DNA of 64,000 nt from Hoplostethus atlanticus (Eukaryota > Chordata > Actinopteri > Trachichthyiformes > Trachichthyidae): assembly GCA_034670405.1 (NCBI GenBank), contig JAXDDX010000088.1, positions 1,832,501 to 1,896,500 of the forward strand. The letters run 5' to 3'. The translations under genes and the position numbers were made by a program. The stretch's first letter is position 1. Every line of letters begins with the position of its first letter. This document shows, piece by piece, positions 34,838 to 49,841 of the stretch. The notes below the pieces were generated by a model. The model saw only the letters and a list, made by a program, of their open reading frames with translations, was not told the origin of the DNA and made no database searches.

Positions 34838-37800
34838 CATGCACCTCATAAAGAGCATATTAAAAAAGAAAAAGCATATATGACCAAAATGTGAGTTGTT
34901 AAAGACTTAACGTCCGTCTCCTTTGAGGACACACAACCATTTCTGTCATGCTGTATTAGAGTTGCATGGATTACCAGTACTGCAAAGTATCGCGGGTCCT
35001 GATTTGAGGGACAGTACTGTAGTTTCTCCAGAGCCAGTACTGTATTTTACAGTGTTATACACCATTGAACTATCAGCTCATATAATTCACCCTCGTAAAT
35101 CCGTATTTATTCGCACAGATTAAACTTAGTGGAAAATCGCTCCAGAGGACTTTTTCTGATCAGATGCCGTTGTGATGACCAGGCTGCTTCACACAGAACA
35201 GCAGGCAGGAAAGTGACACATCAGCAAAACATCTGCTGCAGGAAACGCTTTGTGTCGATTCAGTTTTTACTCTATAGGCCCACTACACCCCCACCCAGAC
35301 GTCCATGCAGCACAGTTGCTCTACTTCACTCACATCCCGTGTTTATTTAAGGATTACTTTTAGATAGTTTCCTGTTTGATGTCTTAGGATGCCCAGCCCA
35401 TATGGACACATCATTCCAACAACTCTTTACACACAACATCCATCAAGAATCCCCGACGCAGCAGGAAAAAAATCCAGAAAACCCAGCTGTAGTTGACCTG
35501 CTGTGTAACTGCACAATCACGGACACACAAAAGCCTGTTGGTCTCCCTGGATGTAAGAGGCACCACAGCTCCTTTGTCTTCAATCTGAAACGACCTTTAA
35601 AGCTCAACGTCAAAATGACACGACTTTCCCCATCCAGTGTGGTGTTATACTCTTCAATCTGGTCCACACAGCACCAAGAAAACTCCCCTCCTCGTGTCTA
35701 ATGAACGAAGAGCCAAGCAGCGAAACCGAGAGATGGATGGGACGCTGCTTTCAGTTGACTGGAAAAATGAAAATCTGTAATTGTGGCTGAAAGCTGAGGG
35801 TCTCTCTCTCTTCTCTCTCTCTCTCTCTCTCTGACCTCTGTGTGACGATCTATGATATTGTTGTCCTATTAATCAGTGGTGAACCTGCTCTCTGCTGGCT
35901 CTCTGCTGGATCAAGGATAGGCCAAGACCCTGTCAGCAGACAAACCCACAGACAGGAAGAGGGATATGTGTATATATAGAGAGATGCTTTATAGAGGGCT
36001 ATTAGGTGATGTAACACACTTCTGCTGGCATCGTCCTCAGCTCGGTTTTGAACAGCTAGTTGCATTTCTAAACTTCCAACTCAGCCATCTCAACAGAACG
36101 GAACAGACATGGTTCATTTCTGTCTGTTTCTGACACTTTAACGCGATAAAATAACGGCCAAGCGTAGACAACGTCACGTCAAAGTATTGCCCGTGCAGCT
36201 ACAGTGGAGTTTGACAGCAGAAAATGTTCCCGCTATCTAAACCATCAACGGTCACCGTCAGGTTTTGGTGTCAGCCAATCAGAATCAAAGAGCAAGGGCT
36301 TCTTTCTAGACCGACGATCAACAATCATACAGGAGAAATCCATCAGAGGAGAGAGAGAGACCAATTTCTCCACCGACAGGAGATAGACCAGAATGCAATG
36401 CAGTAGACGAGATAGACCAGAATGCAATGCAGCCACCATACAGGTAGGGTTTTGGGTAAGGGGCACGACTCTCAGTTTTCCTTCACTGAAAAAAGCCCCT
36501 TCTCTGGGGGTTGTTGAAAGGCATTCTGGGAAATCACTAAGTGAAGTAGAAGTAGACGAGGCAGGCTGAGGGAAGGTGGATACGACACTAATAACTCTTA
36601 GTGCTCTTACACTGTATATAACAGTGTAAGAGCATCCAAGGGTGGATTTTTCCTTTGACATCTGTTGCTTTGCTAAATTAGCCTGCTGGTTCGTTAGCTA
36701 GCTAACTGAGCTGACTCTTCAGCTACAGGATCACAGGGACAGAGAGGGACGGTTTATTATAGCTGGTTTATTATAGGCTGCGTGACTGGAGAGTATATTT
36801 CCCTAATGACAGGGTATGTGACTGTATACGGTTTGTGAGTGTACATGCATGAATGTTAGTGATGATCGCCCCCGTCTACTGACTCAAGGTCTGGGAGGTT
36901 TCCTACGGTGCACTAAGTACAGACCATGTCAGTGAAGGCAGCGTTACATTACACTCCTGCTTGTGTTTGCATTCAACGGTTAACGGTCTTCTAACGTACG
37001 TATTGACGAGGCGTCCTGCGGTGCAACAACATAGGAACTTTACACTGTGTGTGTGTGTGTGTGTGTGTGTGGAACAGGAGATGTGGAGTTAATGGTTGTG
37101 TACATGGCTCAGATTTCAACTCTCAGTAGCAGCTGTCATCCTGTCAGCTCGTTCTGCTCTCTTCTCCCTCCTCCATCGCTTTCTATTCTCTGCCTCCATC
37201 CGTCCATCCTACCCACAATCCCTCCTCTTCTCCTTTCATCTTGCCATCTCACATTTCTCTCCTCCGTCGCCCCCCCAGTCTATTTGCTCACTCCTCTTTA
37301 CATCCCTCCTCTCTCTTCTCCTTTCCTCTGCTGTGTTCCCTTCCCCATCTCCTTTCTCTGTGTGTCCTTCCTCCTTTCACTTCACTTTCTTCCTCTCTGG
37401 CTGGCATTGTTTCTCAGCCTCGACCAATCTCCCTCAATTTATTCTTTCTGAGGTGCCTTCATCTCTTTCTCTCTCTCTCTCTACCCTTTTTCGCAATTTA
37501 TTTTGACCCATTTCTTTCTCAGTTTCAAATTCTTCTTTGCCTTCTTTCTCCCTCCACCCAATTCTCTCCTTTAAACAGCGTCGGCTCTTTTGCTGCTAGT
37601 CGGTAAAAAAACACGTTACTGCAATCTCTGTGTTCCAGCTTTTCTTGCTAGAATTGAAAGTTGAGGCAGTCATGTCATGTGTTGAGTCTAATGACCCTCA
37701 GGCCTTTGACACATGTTAAAATCCCATTTCATAATAAAATACTTAACATTTGAGGAAAAGACTGCTCATTTTTCAAGATTAATATAAGATGATCTCTATT

Positions 37801-40800
37801 GATCCTGGAGTGGCAATTGGGCCATTACAGCAGCAAAGAATAGAGGTGTAGAGACCAAAACATGTATTATTAAAAAGGTGATAGAAATGAAGATAGAATG
37901 TGTATATGATGCTAAAGTGTTTTTTCCATAACGGCTGTCCACATACTGGCAGATTTCATTTCATTTGCATTGCCAATATACTGGAGGCTGACTTAGTGGA
38001 TTCATACAATGTTTGAGCATTTACACGCAAAGGAACTTCATTTTATTGTAGTTATGAAAAACAGAAAATGTCTTTGTGGCCGTAGAATCACCACAAAGTC
38101 AGTCACATCCACCGCCCACGGGACAGCAAAACAAACTGAACTGTCCTAGATCCTCTAAAATCTGATGTTGAGTCAGTCATTAGCCAGTCATTAGTCAGTC
38201 ATCTGGTGCTGAACAAACACCTCAATACTAGCAGAGCACAGAGAAACCGAGTACATCTCTTGACTGAGTTACATTTCATATTAGCTTGTTATTAGGGTCA
38301 CATGCTAACATGCTTTTGTCAGAAGTGTAAATTGCATCGCATGGAAGATACATGGGCCAAGCCTTTTCAAGATAGACCAACAGTTAAAGAGGCGCACTCC
38401 TCTTGTGCCATCTTAAAACTATCTTCATTTTTTTTAAGTTTCAACGGACCAGGACGTCCAAACACACTTCCTCCACAGTTCTCACAACCGACTCTTTCAA
38501 AACAGAGAAGAGGGGTAATATCATCAGGGTATGGTGTCCTGCTCAAACAATCTCTACAAAAACTGTAGCTTTGTACTTGATCACTCACAGATGAAGTCAA
38601 GTTTCAATCTTTTGTTTCACTTTCTGACAACGGCAGTGAAAACATTGGAGTGAGCAGCCTTTACTTTGCTACGTCGCACGGTTGGCTCAACGTGGCTGTC
38701 CAACTCAAAACATCATCTTTTATTAAAAAAAAGATTGGCTTTCCATGAGATGAAGACAATAGATGTGTTGAGATGCTTTTGGGAAAGCCAAACCCCAGAC
38801 ACACTTACATGACTACAGAAACCATTACAACTGCTCCTTAATACAGGAGGGGGCATCTGCCTTCACGTTATTACGATGGAAAGGTGTTTTACACTGTATG
38901 AACCTGCTGATTCCCCCTCTGACTGAGTTTATGCAGCATGATGGCGGGTTACATGCTTCATATCACTACTCCATCAGGTCATCCTGTTCTTAAATGGCAT
39001 CCTTTTTGCGTCATCTCAAAATGACGTTCATCTTTTATTCAGTGAGGTTGGCGTGAAGGTAGCCACTGTGCTAAATGCTTCGGGGAGAGCTAGACCCCAC
39101 TGACATCACCACAGTGAGGATGATAGTTTCCACACACAGGAAAAGGGTAATCGAATAGGAGTACAGTGTCTGTGAGGTGCTAGCAAGCTATCCGTATCCA
39201 TGACAACTGTACACTGCTGCACACTTAACCACTCACGTATCGACTCGTTTACTGCGAGCGTGTTTTGCGTCGCTAGGTTGGATCACCCTGTTCCTCAACA
39301 GCGTTCCCCTCGGCGCCATCTCAAAACTCTCCTCATCTTTTATTCCTCAGGTTGGCCTCCCACAGAACGAAGACGACGGCGAGGGAAGGCCAAACCTCCA
39401 GCACCACAACTGCAATTACTGTTCCTTAATACGGAGATGGGGACATCCACTTTCACAAACTATGTTGTTACTATGGAAAATACTACTGTTTTGTTTTTTC
39501 ATATTTTCATATCTTATTTATTTTAAACCGTGACTTCAAACTAAATTTCCCTTAGGGCACAATAAGGATTTTAACTGAGCAGGAAGGGATTCATCAATTT
39601 AAAGTTTAAATGTGTCAAGAGCCAACATCCATTCTGACAGTTGCCGGCGTACCCAGAGCAACAAAGGGATGCTTGTGTCTGTGATTCAAGGTATGAAGAT
39701 TGCCCAATACTGCCAGAAAGCCCCTGAGCAAGGGCACCTACAGCCATGTGTAAAAGTTTGTGAACCCCTTGTGCAATTATAGAAAGTTTTCCCCCATGCA
39801 ATCTTATTTAATCAAAATTAACCTTTTCTTAACTGAAATAAATGATACATATTTACCAATTTCATGTTTTTTAAGAGGAAATTGTGAATGTAGTAAAATG
39901 AAAATAGTGTGAAGGGTATTAGTGCGGGTGCAAAAATAAGTGAACTTCCTCCTGCATTAGTTAAATCAAGCAGGTGGATAAATGGTATGAAGTTAACCAG
40001 TCACAAGTTTTTAATTTTATTTTGCCAAATACGTGCACACAATTATTCTGGATGTGGTCCATATCCTGGTCAACTGGGTAACACACGCTCAACTATAACA
40101 GCGCCATAGTACTTTTTGTTGGCCAGTTTAAGCAGGTGATATCTAGCTGTGGTATTAATGGTGTTGCAAGTGGGATGTATTATGGGAAATGCATGAAGGG
40201 CTGATGGGTGTCGCCCCAAATTTTCGATGTAGCCGACAAACACAAAAACGAGGCGACTGTCTCCGTTTTAGAGATGGAGTAAACTTCTGGCGAATGGTTT
40301 CTTGACTTGCTTGTGATGTAAATGCACAATAAGGAAGAAAACATTAAAAAAATATATTGCTGGTTATAATTGCGATATTGCTCATATACATTGCCTGAAC
40401 TGTAATAAATGCCTATGGCCTTCAGATCAGAGCTTTAAGGAAGTCACAGCCGTCACGTTCATCAAGTTAATCTCAGCCATGACTATTTACACAACAGTCC
40501 CTCCTGTATTTGTTGTTTTGACTGCAGTCGCTACTAAAGAAACTTTATCGGCAGTAAACTTAAAACGCTGAGCGCATTCTGGACAATAAATAACCTGCAT
40601 ATGGTGTTTTCATGCCTCAGTACGCTGCATACATCACCACATCCCAGGTATCTTAGCCAGAACGTTTTGCCACATGGGCTTAGGGAAATATTGTGTTTAC
40701 ATGAGAGATGACTGCAATATTAATGTGCATGTAAGAAGATGTAATGTAGTTGTATCTGGAGCAAAGGAGGGGAATAAATTGCCATTTATAACATGCAGAA

Positions 40801-41244
40801 TCCATTGGGCAGAATTAAAGAGACTGCTGGAAGACATCCAGCGGCTCATATAACTTATATAATATCTGCTGTTGGCTCTGATATCTTTTTGTAGATTTTG
40901 CAGAAAACAGTGTAGAAATAATGTGATTTAATTACTTCTGTGCTGTCTTGCATTGTTCACCTGTCATCACTTTGCTATGCTTGACAGTTCTTTACATGCA
41001 AGCATGATATGTGCTTTCATATTTGCCAAATAAAGAGGTAAAAACAACAAAAAAAAGAGAAAGGGAGAAAAGTCCTCGTGGAAATGAACAGAAATATACT
41101 TCATCGGTTCTTCAGCCGAGGGAAGAGTACAAGCTGAAACAAGTGTTATCCTTTGCAGACTGTGATAGAACAGTGATGTGACAGGTGAACTGTACCTGAC
41201 CCCGTGATCCTCCGACCGGGTGCTTGTTTTATGTGTCCCATGGG

Positions 41245-41312
<68 letters not shown>

Positions 41313-41624
41313 ATGAGCGTTTTGATTCATCTGCATGTGGCCTGTGTGTGTGTGTGAGTGCATAAGGGCTGAATCTTCAAGCTTTGTCAGACTACAGGCT
41401 GAACGCTGACCTCATCATTCTGGGTGGGATTCTGGTGGGAAACATCAGAGAAGCTTGTGAGGCTCCTGATTGGACGACCACTTGTTGGTAGGACAGACGA
41501 GTGACACTCTTCCCTCCCTAAACTGACCAATACCAGACTACTCAGGTTTTTGTTCCCCATGGTTTGTTTGTGTGTTTGTTCATTTGTTTGTCTGCCACAT
41601 GCGTCATCTCAGACATCACTGATC

Positions 41625-41661
<37 letters not shown>

Positions 41662-42894
41662 TGTGTTTTCGGTAGTGCTTCTCCCTGAGTGTTTATGTGT
41701 GCGTCTGTCTGTAGAAATGTCTTCGATAGGTGCATGTGTACTTCCCATCTGCAGTCAATTCAAAGTGTCTCTCGGTCTGAATGGCGTGTTTGTGCCTGTG
41801 CTTGTATTTGGATGTGTCACAAGCCTCTGGGAGCCGAACGTAGCAGAGGAATTAGCCTACTTCCTCGCATGAGCCGAAACAAACAAATCAACCTAAGTGC
41901 AGCCCCCCCCCCCCCTTAAAACCTGCTTACCCCCAGTACAGCTTCACTTCACTTCACAGGTCTTCACATCCATAGAGGCTCATTTGTCTGCTTGCCTGGG
42001 ATTACTCTTCGCGACATTGTGTGAAAAGTATTTCTAATATCACAACAGAACAACCAGCCCAGTAATCTGGTATCAGAGATGGGAGAGATGGGAGAGATGG
42101 GAGAGATGGGAGAGATGGGAGAGCCTCGTCGACCCTGTTACTTGTACTAGTCGCACATTTGTTGGGCTACAGGCGCTTGCCTGAAGGCTGTACCGTTACG
42201 GAGGACCAGCTCTGCCAAAATCTAATAGAAATACATGAAAACTGAATAAATAAACGCCTCATTAAATAAGTTAATAAATAGTATCTATAGTCAAAGTATT
42301 TAGAAATACTTTTATTACAGATAAATAAATAAATCAATAAATACAGTACCTTGCAAAAGTATTCAAACCCCTTGACTTTTTGTTGTGCTATTAAATTATT
42401 TCAAAAAACATTTATTTGAGTTGTACATAAAGCACTCTATTCTATCAAAGTGAAAACAAAATTGTTGAAATTTATGTGGAAGGATAAAATCAAGTTTGCA
42501 TCAGTAGTCAACCCCTTGGCTTCGTTCGGGGGACGTTGTTGTGTGTGTATGCTGTATAGGCTTCACTATGACGGACATAACCAGCTTCCACCTGAACACA
42601 CTCACAAGATAGATGCTGGTTGTTGCAGGGTTCAGAGGACGGAGAGCCTGACTGAGCTGCTTCTGCATTATCAGTTTTGTTGCACAGGTGAATAATGCAG
42701 GTTTTCTCCTTTTGTATTACATGGGACTTCTGTGTTGTTGCCCTGCTCAATAACCCTCCCACCCTCCCACCTTCCCCTCATGAGCCCCGACCACAACCAC
42801 GTCCATTCATTTAGAATACCTGCAAATCCTAGCCTGCTATATCGTTTTTAACCCAGTGCATATGACAGCAATGCCAAACTTACTACCACATCAC

Positions 42895-42937
<43 letters not shown>

Positions 42938-43330
42938 CATCTGTGCACCGATGTAGAAATGCCACATCTGTAACTGCTGTCCTGTTCCTCCATCCCCAGG
43001 GGGAATTGTTGCAGTGCTAATGCAGGACTGATGCAGGCTGAGGGCGAGGCTCTACCGTCACATTCCCCCCCGAGGGTCACGAGTGAAGCGTTTAGAAACA
43101 CGATCGGTCACAATATTGAAAGTACCAATCTTTGAATCTCATGTTGCAATTTGTTGTTTTTCCAGTTTTCTAGGTAGCTTATTTTATAGGGCCTATGCTC
43201 CTCAAAACCTGGGGGGCTGTGATGTCCACATGGGAGCACACAGCAGGTTGCTTTCACTTGCACCATCTTTGCAGCAGGAGACAAAATGAGCTGCAGATTG
43301 GTGTCTAGCTGCATGAAGGGAAGGAAAAGG

Positions 43331-43364
<34 letters not shown>

Positions 43365-46300
43365 CAGGACTGGGCTCAATTCACTTCATCAATTCACAAT
43401 TGATCTGAGCCTGATGACCCGGCGAGTGTGTGCATGCTCGTTGTTTTACCTTCTCCATCTCGCCGCTCTTCCGCTTGCGCACCGAGCGGGTGATCTTGAC
43501 GGTCACGGAGCTCTCCTCCCCCTGGCGTCGCAGCGCCATGCGGTTGGGCTGCAGCGGGCTGAAGGAGATCTCCACCTCGGGTTTGGGGAAGCGGCTGGTC
43601 CTGCCGTTCTCCGTGGAGATCTCCGAGGAGTCCAGCACCGACGGGCAGCCGGCCGAGCCCTGTGGGGCCAGACGTGGTGCCGAGGTTAAGGGTTACTTTC
43701 TGGTCTCCCAAGCGAGAAATGTACAGCCACCACCCAGAAACCACCAAACCACCACGGGTTCATCCCAGCCCGGGGGTTGCTCAGGTGTATCCATCCCTGT
43801 TGATGTGTCCCTGAGCAAGCACGTACAAAAAAACTAATTCCTTTTGACTTGCAATAAGTGAAGTGCTCTACACTTCTTCAATGAAATTCCCTTAAATAAA
43901 GCTACACTAGGAAAGAGTTGTATGTAACAATACACCCGTCTTGCAATAGAGAAGAGCATCCAAGATTAACCCTATTTGCTCAAATTCAATTCTGGTGTCA
44001 GGTCTTTGCCTCTCTCGTCACATCACATGATTTCACATGATGAAGTTCAACTATTCAAAACAGTTTCCTCTTGCTGCCATGTGCATCAATCACATAGGAG
44101 CTCTTCAGAATGTTTCCCTACTTTTCCATAAATCGTTTTACTCTTAAAGTTGCTAAGATTTGTAATGGTGGCGTACAAAGGGAGGGCTAAAGCAATTCAG
44201 TGTGGTCGTGAATTTCTAGACTGTTTCAAGTATTTCTCATCTTTATTTCACTTTTTTTAAATCTAAACTTTAACCCACTGGAAATTGTCAAGATGTTTGA
44301 AACTTTTCCGTTCTCTCCAGACGGAACCAAATCGGTCCCATCCACATTTTCCTCGTTTTCCAACTCTGCTTTTGCTTTGCTCTGCTACAAATACATCTGC
44401 AGGAAACATTGTGTGCATTAACGGTGTGGTCAAAAGGATTTTGATTCATAAGGTGTGTATATGATAGACCTATCTTCTCCATGGTCACGTCATCTTGCTG
44501 CCCTCCAAAATCACTCTGCGACTCCTTGCTTACCTGACTGCTGACCGACGCTCTGGCGTAACTCCTCCCTCCTGATTTACTGTTACTGGCCTCGATGTGG
44601 GGTTTCCCACGCGCCACCGCAGGGCTCTTTTCGCTTTTAGTCTGTCACACAAGGCAGGAGATATGGAAAGCACATTTTGGAAGACAGGGTTAGATTGTTG
44701 GCATTAAACAGGAAGTGATACCGTTTAGAAAAACAACATAATGTACCGGTCAGCTCTGTTAATGCAACTCACTACAGATAGTAAGATAATCACTATTAAA
44801 GGTTTCAACATTGATTATCCTTTAAAGACGAAGAATGATACAACACTGTCAGATATCAATTTGTGATGTTCAACACATTCCAGGATCTATTTTGTGATGC
44901 AGTGTTGTAATTTACTTTTTTGGTGTACCCATCACGACATCAAGCCATTAGAGTCAACGGGCAAAATCTATTAGTATCCCAAATGCCATTGACAGTGGGA
45001 TTGACAGTGGGATTGACAGTGGGATTGACAGTGGGATTGACCGTGGGATTGACAGTGGGATTGACAGTGTCAGATTTATTGAAGAAATTATACACTTGCA
45101 TTTAGTAATTTGCTCAATTTGTTGTATTTTACAGTACAGAAGAGGATGGGGCAGTTTTGCCAGTCTCTTCCACCTCTCGACCGTTTGAGTTTTTCATAAC
45201 ATTGGTTGTTTTATTTTCTGTTGAAGTTGAGTTGGTATTTTCCTCTACTGCTGTGTGCTGCCAGCATTATCCCCTGCTTCAGGCTTCAGGCAGCATGCTC
45301 AGTTGTTTTCTGATCAAAGACTGCTCCACTTTTCTGTCCCCAAACACACTGGAATCCCCCACCAGGTCCACAGATCACCTACGGCGGCCCACAGGGGACA
45401 GTAATCGCATTCACGCGGGAATATTTGACAACTTAGCTAAAAAAAAAAAAAGAGTGGACTAAAAGGGTGAAATGTGAAAAAAGGATGCTCCCAATGATCC
45501 GGATCATTGTTTGCCCCCTCATTTTAAAACTCACAGGCATTTTATGACCTTTCAAATGCATTTTTCTCCAAGCATCCTGAATCTGACCCGTATTGGTTCT
45601 CTTGGTTATTGGTTCTCTTCCATGCATGCTAAGAAAGCTTACATGAAGAAGAAAAATACAACTTTCTAATTGGAAGAACACAAATAAGAAAAAGAAACTG
45701 CTGCTTAAAAAAAAGAGTACAGCAACAAGGACAGTAAAGTTCTCGGATGTGAATGTGTGTAGCTGTATGAATGTGAAGCTGGGCGTTGCCAATAGAGCAT
45801 GTGTGTCCCACAAATCCCCCCCGGATGAAAAACCAGACTGTTGTCTGACCTGTGTGGGCTTGGCTGCCAAGGCCTCAAGCTGTTCCTTCAGTCGCAGGAT
45901 CTCCGAGTCTCTTTCGGACAGGCCGGCCTGCAGCTCCTCCACACCGCCACCGCTCTGCAACAGACAGTTCGTGGACAGCGGTGATTACTTTTGGCAGGCA
46001 CACCCACCGATGTTAGACTTTTCACGGACGCTGTTATCCATGAGCACAACAGTAGAATAAGATTAGATTATGATTACTCCTGTGGCCACAACCCAATCAG
46101 AAGGCCTTTATTCTTAAACAATACTGAAACACTAATAACTGAATCCTGTGTACATTATAATTGAATTCAAATTTTAAATGTGCATATGTGAGCAAAATTG
46201 TGTTTTACCACACATCTATCACCTGTAAAGAAGAGTGCTGCCACCCACACCTCCCAATACTTCCTGATATGATATTCAATAAACTCACGTTGCCTCGCAA

Positions 46301-47943
46301 GAAACAACACCAGCCAGTAAGCAGCAAGTCTGGTTAATATCGCTATGCAACCAAAACATTGTTCCAAGAGCAAACTGAATTACTGAAGGCTTAAAATAGC
46401 TTGAGCGTGTCTTTGAATGCAAGGACGAACTGTGGCTGCATCAGAGGAGACTTCAGGGTGGCGTAGTGGTTACAGACCGATCACCCGAGTAAAAAACTAC
46501 CAATATACTGTATACTTAGAATGAGTGATAATTCCTTCTAAATGCTCAGAGAACATGGTTAGGATTTTAAAAATACCCAATTGCTGGAAAGCTCTTAAAG
46601 CATCTTAAAGCTTAAACTGAAGCAAACCAAGACAGCTTGAGCCAGCATGCAAACCCATGCAGTCACGGTAAATATCCCCAGGCAAGTGGACATGACGTCT
46701 TGATCACTAGAAAGCTCTGGCGAGGTTGGAGTGTGAAATAGATGATCGAACCGCTTTCAAGGCACCGTGCCGATGCCTGCTGAAACACACGCCATGCATT
46801 GGCATGGAGTGAAAAAGATGCAACCAGGAATGTCTTTACAGTCTGCAGCAGTCATCGACAAACTGGGAGGTTTAAAATATTGAGATATGTCAGTAAACTA
46901 ATTGAGTAGTTCTCAAAGGGCTGAGTGAAAGCTAAGGCCCTAGACCACTAAAGGGGTTCTGGTGTCATTTAAAGGAAAAGCCTTCACACGGGGCTTCATT
47001 CTTGGGTAGCTGCTATCGTTAACAAGCCACGTGGAGGCCCAGCGCGGGCAAACGCCACGAAGGTAAAGGGCAACGTTGTTCATTTTAAGGTTCCACGGCT
47101 CCACGACGACAACGCTGCGTGATCTACTAAAGCATCAAGCTCTTTCTACAAGTGAGAAGAAAGACAGAATCTGGTGCAAGTGATTCTTTTTGCCCATCAT
47201 CTGCTTCAGCCTCTGTTGGCCTGCACTGAATATTCAACCATGACAAATGGGTCCCGGTGTCGGCTAACGTCTGCACTGCTGAAGTGTCCTTGAGCAAGAC
47301 ACTGAATCCCTACTATTTCCAAGGGCCACTGTTCTGTAGTTGACACCGTGACACCGTGGGAATCTCCCTACGGAGGATTTTGAAGGTGATTATGTGTTTG
47401 ATGGGAAACCATAATGCGTTCCAACATTGTTCAGGGCTCTGAAAGGGTTTCAGCTGAGGTTGCTGCCTGAGATTCTTTTTAAAAGTTAGGGAACGTCCTG
47501 GTGATTGATACTCTGATTCTGATAAAACAGACATTTTGACACTGATCCTACATCAGCACCACTCCAATCAGATGTTTTAGGAATAGAACAAATTCCAATC
47601 ATGGTTCAGCTGCTCCCCCCTTTTGCACAGCATGTGTCAATTACTTTGAGGATTTCTTTAAGCCGTCTCCTGCCCTGTCTCTCCTTCACAACGGTGTCCC
47701 CAGTTCTGCCCCCGTCTTTATATCACACTGACCTCTAGTGGCGGTTGGGTGTTCGTGTGGCGCAGCTGTTGGATGAGTTTGTCTTTGTCTGCGTTGCTGG
47801 AGAGAAGCTTCTGGAGCTGGACCTCCAGGGCTGCAACCAGAGAGTCTCGGTCCTGCCTCCACCTCTCCATGGCCTGGTCCTTCTCAGCCACCTGGGACGA
47901 CAGAGACTCCTACAGAATGACATAGAGCACATGGTGAGGATCG

Positions 47944-47984
<41 letters not shown>

Positions 47985-48513
47985 CAATGAGCAGTTGGGG
48001 GTCAAGTGCTCCAGTGGAGCTGCTCATTGGCCAACAGCAGACTGTGGTTGTAACAGTAGACCACCTCAACAGTAGTTTCTGAGGGAGGGGAGAGCCAGTG
48101 ACCCTTCACAAGCACGCAATGTCAAATGTCAAAAAACAGCGTATCTGCAAGTTTCACCAACTTAAATGACTTTTCAAAAACAATTTCACATTTAAAAAAA
48201 CATGAAAATGAAAACAACTGTAGACTATCAGAATATGGTCTGCATGGCTGGACTGATGGAAGAACACCAAGACTTAATATAGTGTATTTAACTGTATTCA
48301 AGACCATCTGAGGCCTTGAGTTCTTCTGCATGGAGCCTGTCTGTGGTCGTTTCTTACCAGCTGGCTCTGCTGACGAGCATGACGTTCCCTGTCATCAGCA
48401 AACTTCCTCATTTCCTGGTTCCTCTTGTCCTCCGCTTCTTTCGCTTGGCCAATCAGAGCCATCTTCTCCTCCAGCCACTTCCTGCGGTCCGCTTGGTGCT
48501 TGTCAGTACACAG

Positions 48514-48553
<40 letters not shown>

Positions 48554-49760
48554 AGAGTAGTATAATTTCGCCATAACTTTTACTTTACTTAACTACTTAC
48601 CATTTGAGTGAATTTATTTATTTATCAATACTGGACATAAATTCATCATTGCAGATACAATTTCAGCAGGACGCTTTCAGGGCCAAAAAATGCATTTGTA
48701 AATGTTGACTCCCCCACCAGGAGATGGGCGGAGACATTGAGGAGAGAAATCCTCCACCTCAAAAGACCCTCTGTCGTGAAAGTGCCGAGACTTGGCGTCC
48801 CTCTCCATTAATGTTAGCTAGCTAGCAACGTGTTGTCAAATGGATGTCAGACGGCCTCAGGCCCGTTTTACAGACACTTCTTCCCTTGCTCTCCACCACT
48901 CAAACTGTCATTTTGTCAACTATCTGCTGGGCAGAGACGGGCTGAAACCTTTATTCTTTAATGCTTAGTGTTTGCTTTGAACATGAAGGATTTTCTCCAT
49001 CATGCAATTTAATTTGTTGGCCATGGATTCTGTACAGCACCAGAACGTCTTTTATTTAGAAAGCTGTGAAACTGTTACTTATTATTGCATTTCTACTTTT
49101 TTCATTTGTATCCCAAACTAATTGCACATCTCTAAGTTGTTGGTCTTTGGTTGAAGAGGTCTTTGCTCTGCCCTTCATTACCTTCAAGCTTTCCTGAGCG
49201 TGGGCAGCTTCCTGTTTGGCCAGTTTGAGGTCATCTGATTGGCTGTGTCTCTGAGGGGGCGGGACTTTCCCACAGTGTTGCTTCTGTAACATCTCTTTCA
49301 GTTTCTCCACCTCTGAAATGGTGGGACGAGAAGAGATGAGATTAGGTGATGTCTGCTCGTGTAAAAAGTTGACGATCAACTGGCGGTGAGTGGAAAATTC
49401 ATTTTCTATTGTGCATTGAACATTTGTTCTCTCAGATGAACATTGAACATTAGTACCAGGATTAGTAGTACCAGGATTTGGCGCTTAGCAGGTGTTCATC
49501 TGAGACCCTGGGTCTTACCGTTGGTCAGCTCCTGGACCAGGTCATGTTTCTCCTCCAGGAGCTGCTCCATCTGCTCCTGCGTCTCCTCCTGCTCCGTCAG
49601 GGCCAAGCGCATGTCCTGCATCACACGCTCCTTGGCTTCCAGGTCTGGAACGAACACACACACACAACAAAGTGGTGCACAACCCATTAGCTTATTGATC
49701 ATTCATATCATATCAGGAAGTATTGATAAGTGTCGGAGCCCTGTTGATTTCAAAAGGCAG

Positions 49761-49841
<81 letters not shown>

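Larger units (their letters stand above)
30062..43449 (-). other. kif20b: kif20b 13.4-kb intron 29
   Basis: This single intron is larger than any other in the gene. It contains several (TG)n/(CA)n and (GA)n tracts, a four-copy degenerate repeat (38.4-39.5 kb), Tc1-like ends (39.74 and 42.34 kb) and dispersed-repeat copies near 30.45, 33.2 and 36.5 kb. Apart from the candidate 42-nt exon I see no supported gene inside it. Confidence 0.8.

Noticed and set aside
35443..35667. Minus ORF of 74 codons ([19 protein letters not shown]...)
   Set aside because: It looks less repetitive than most, but I recognise no domain, its ends lack convincing splice sites in a compatible phase, and it does not match any part of KIF20B.
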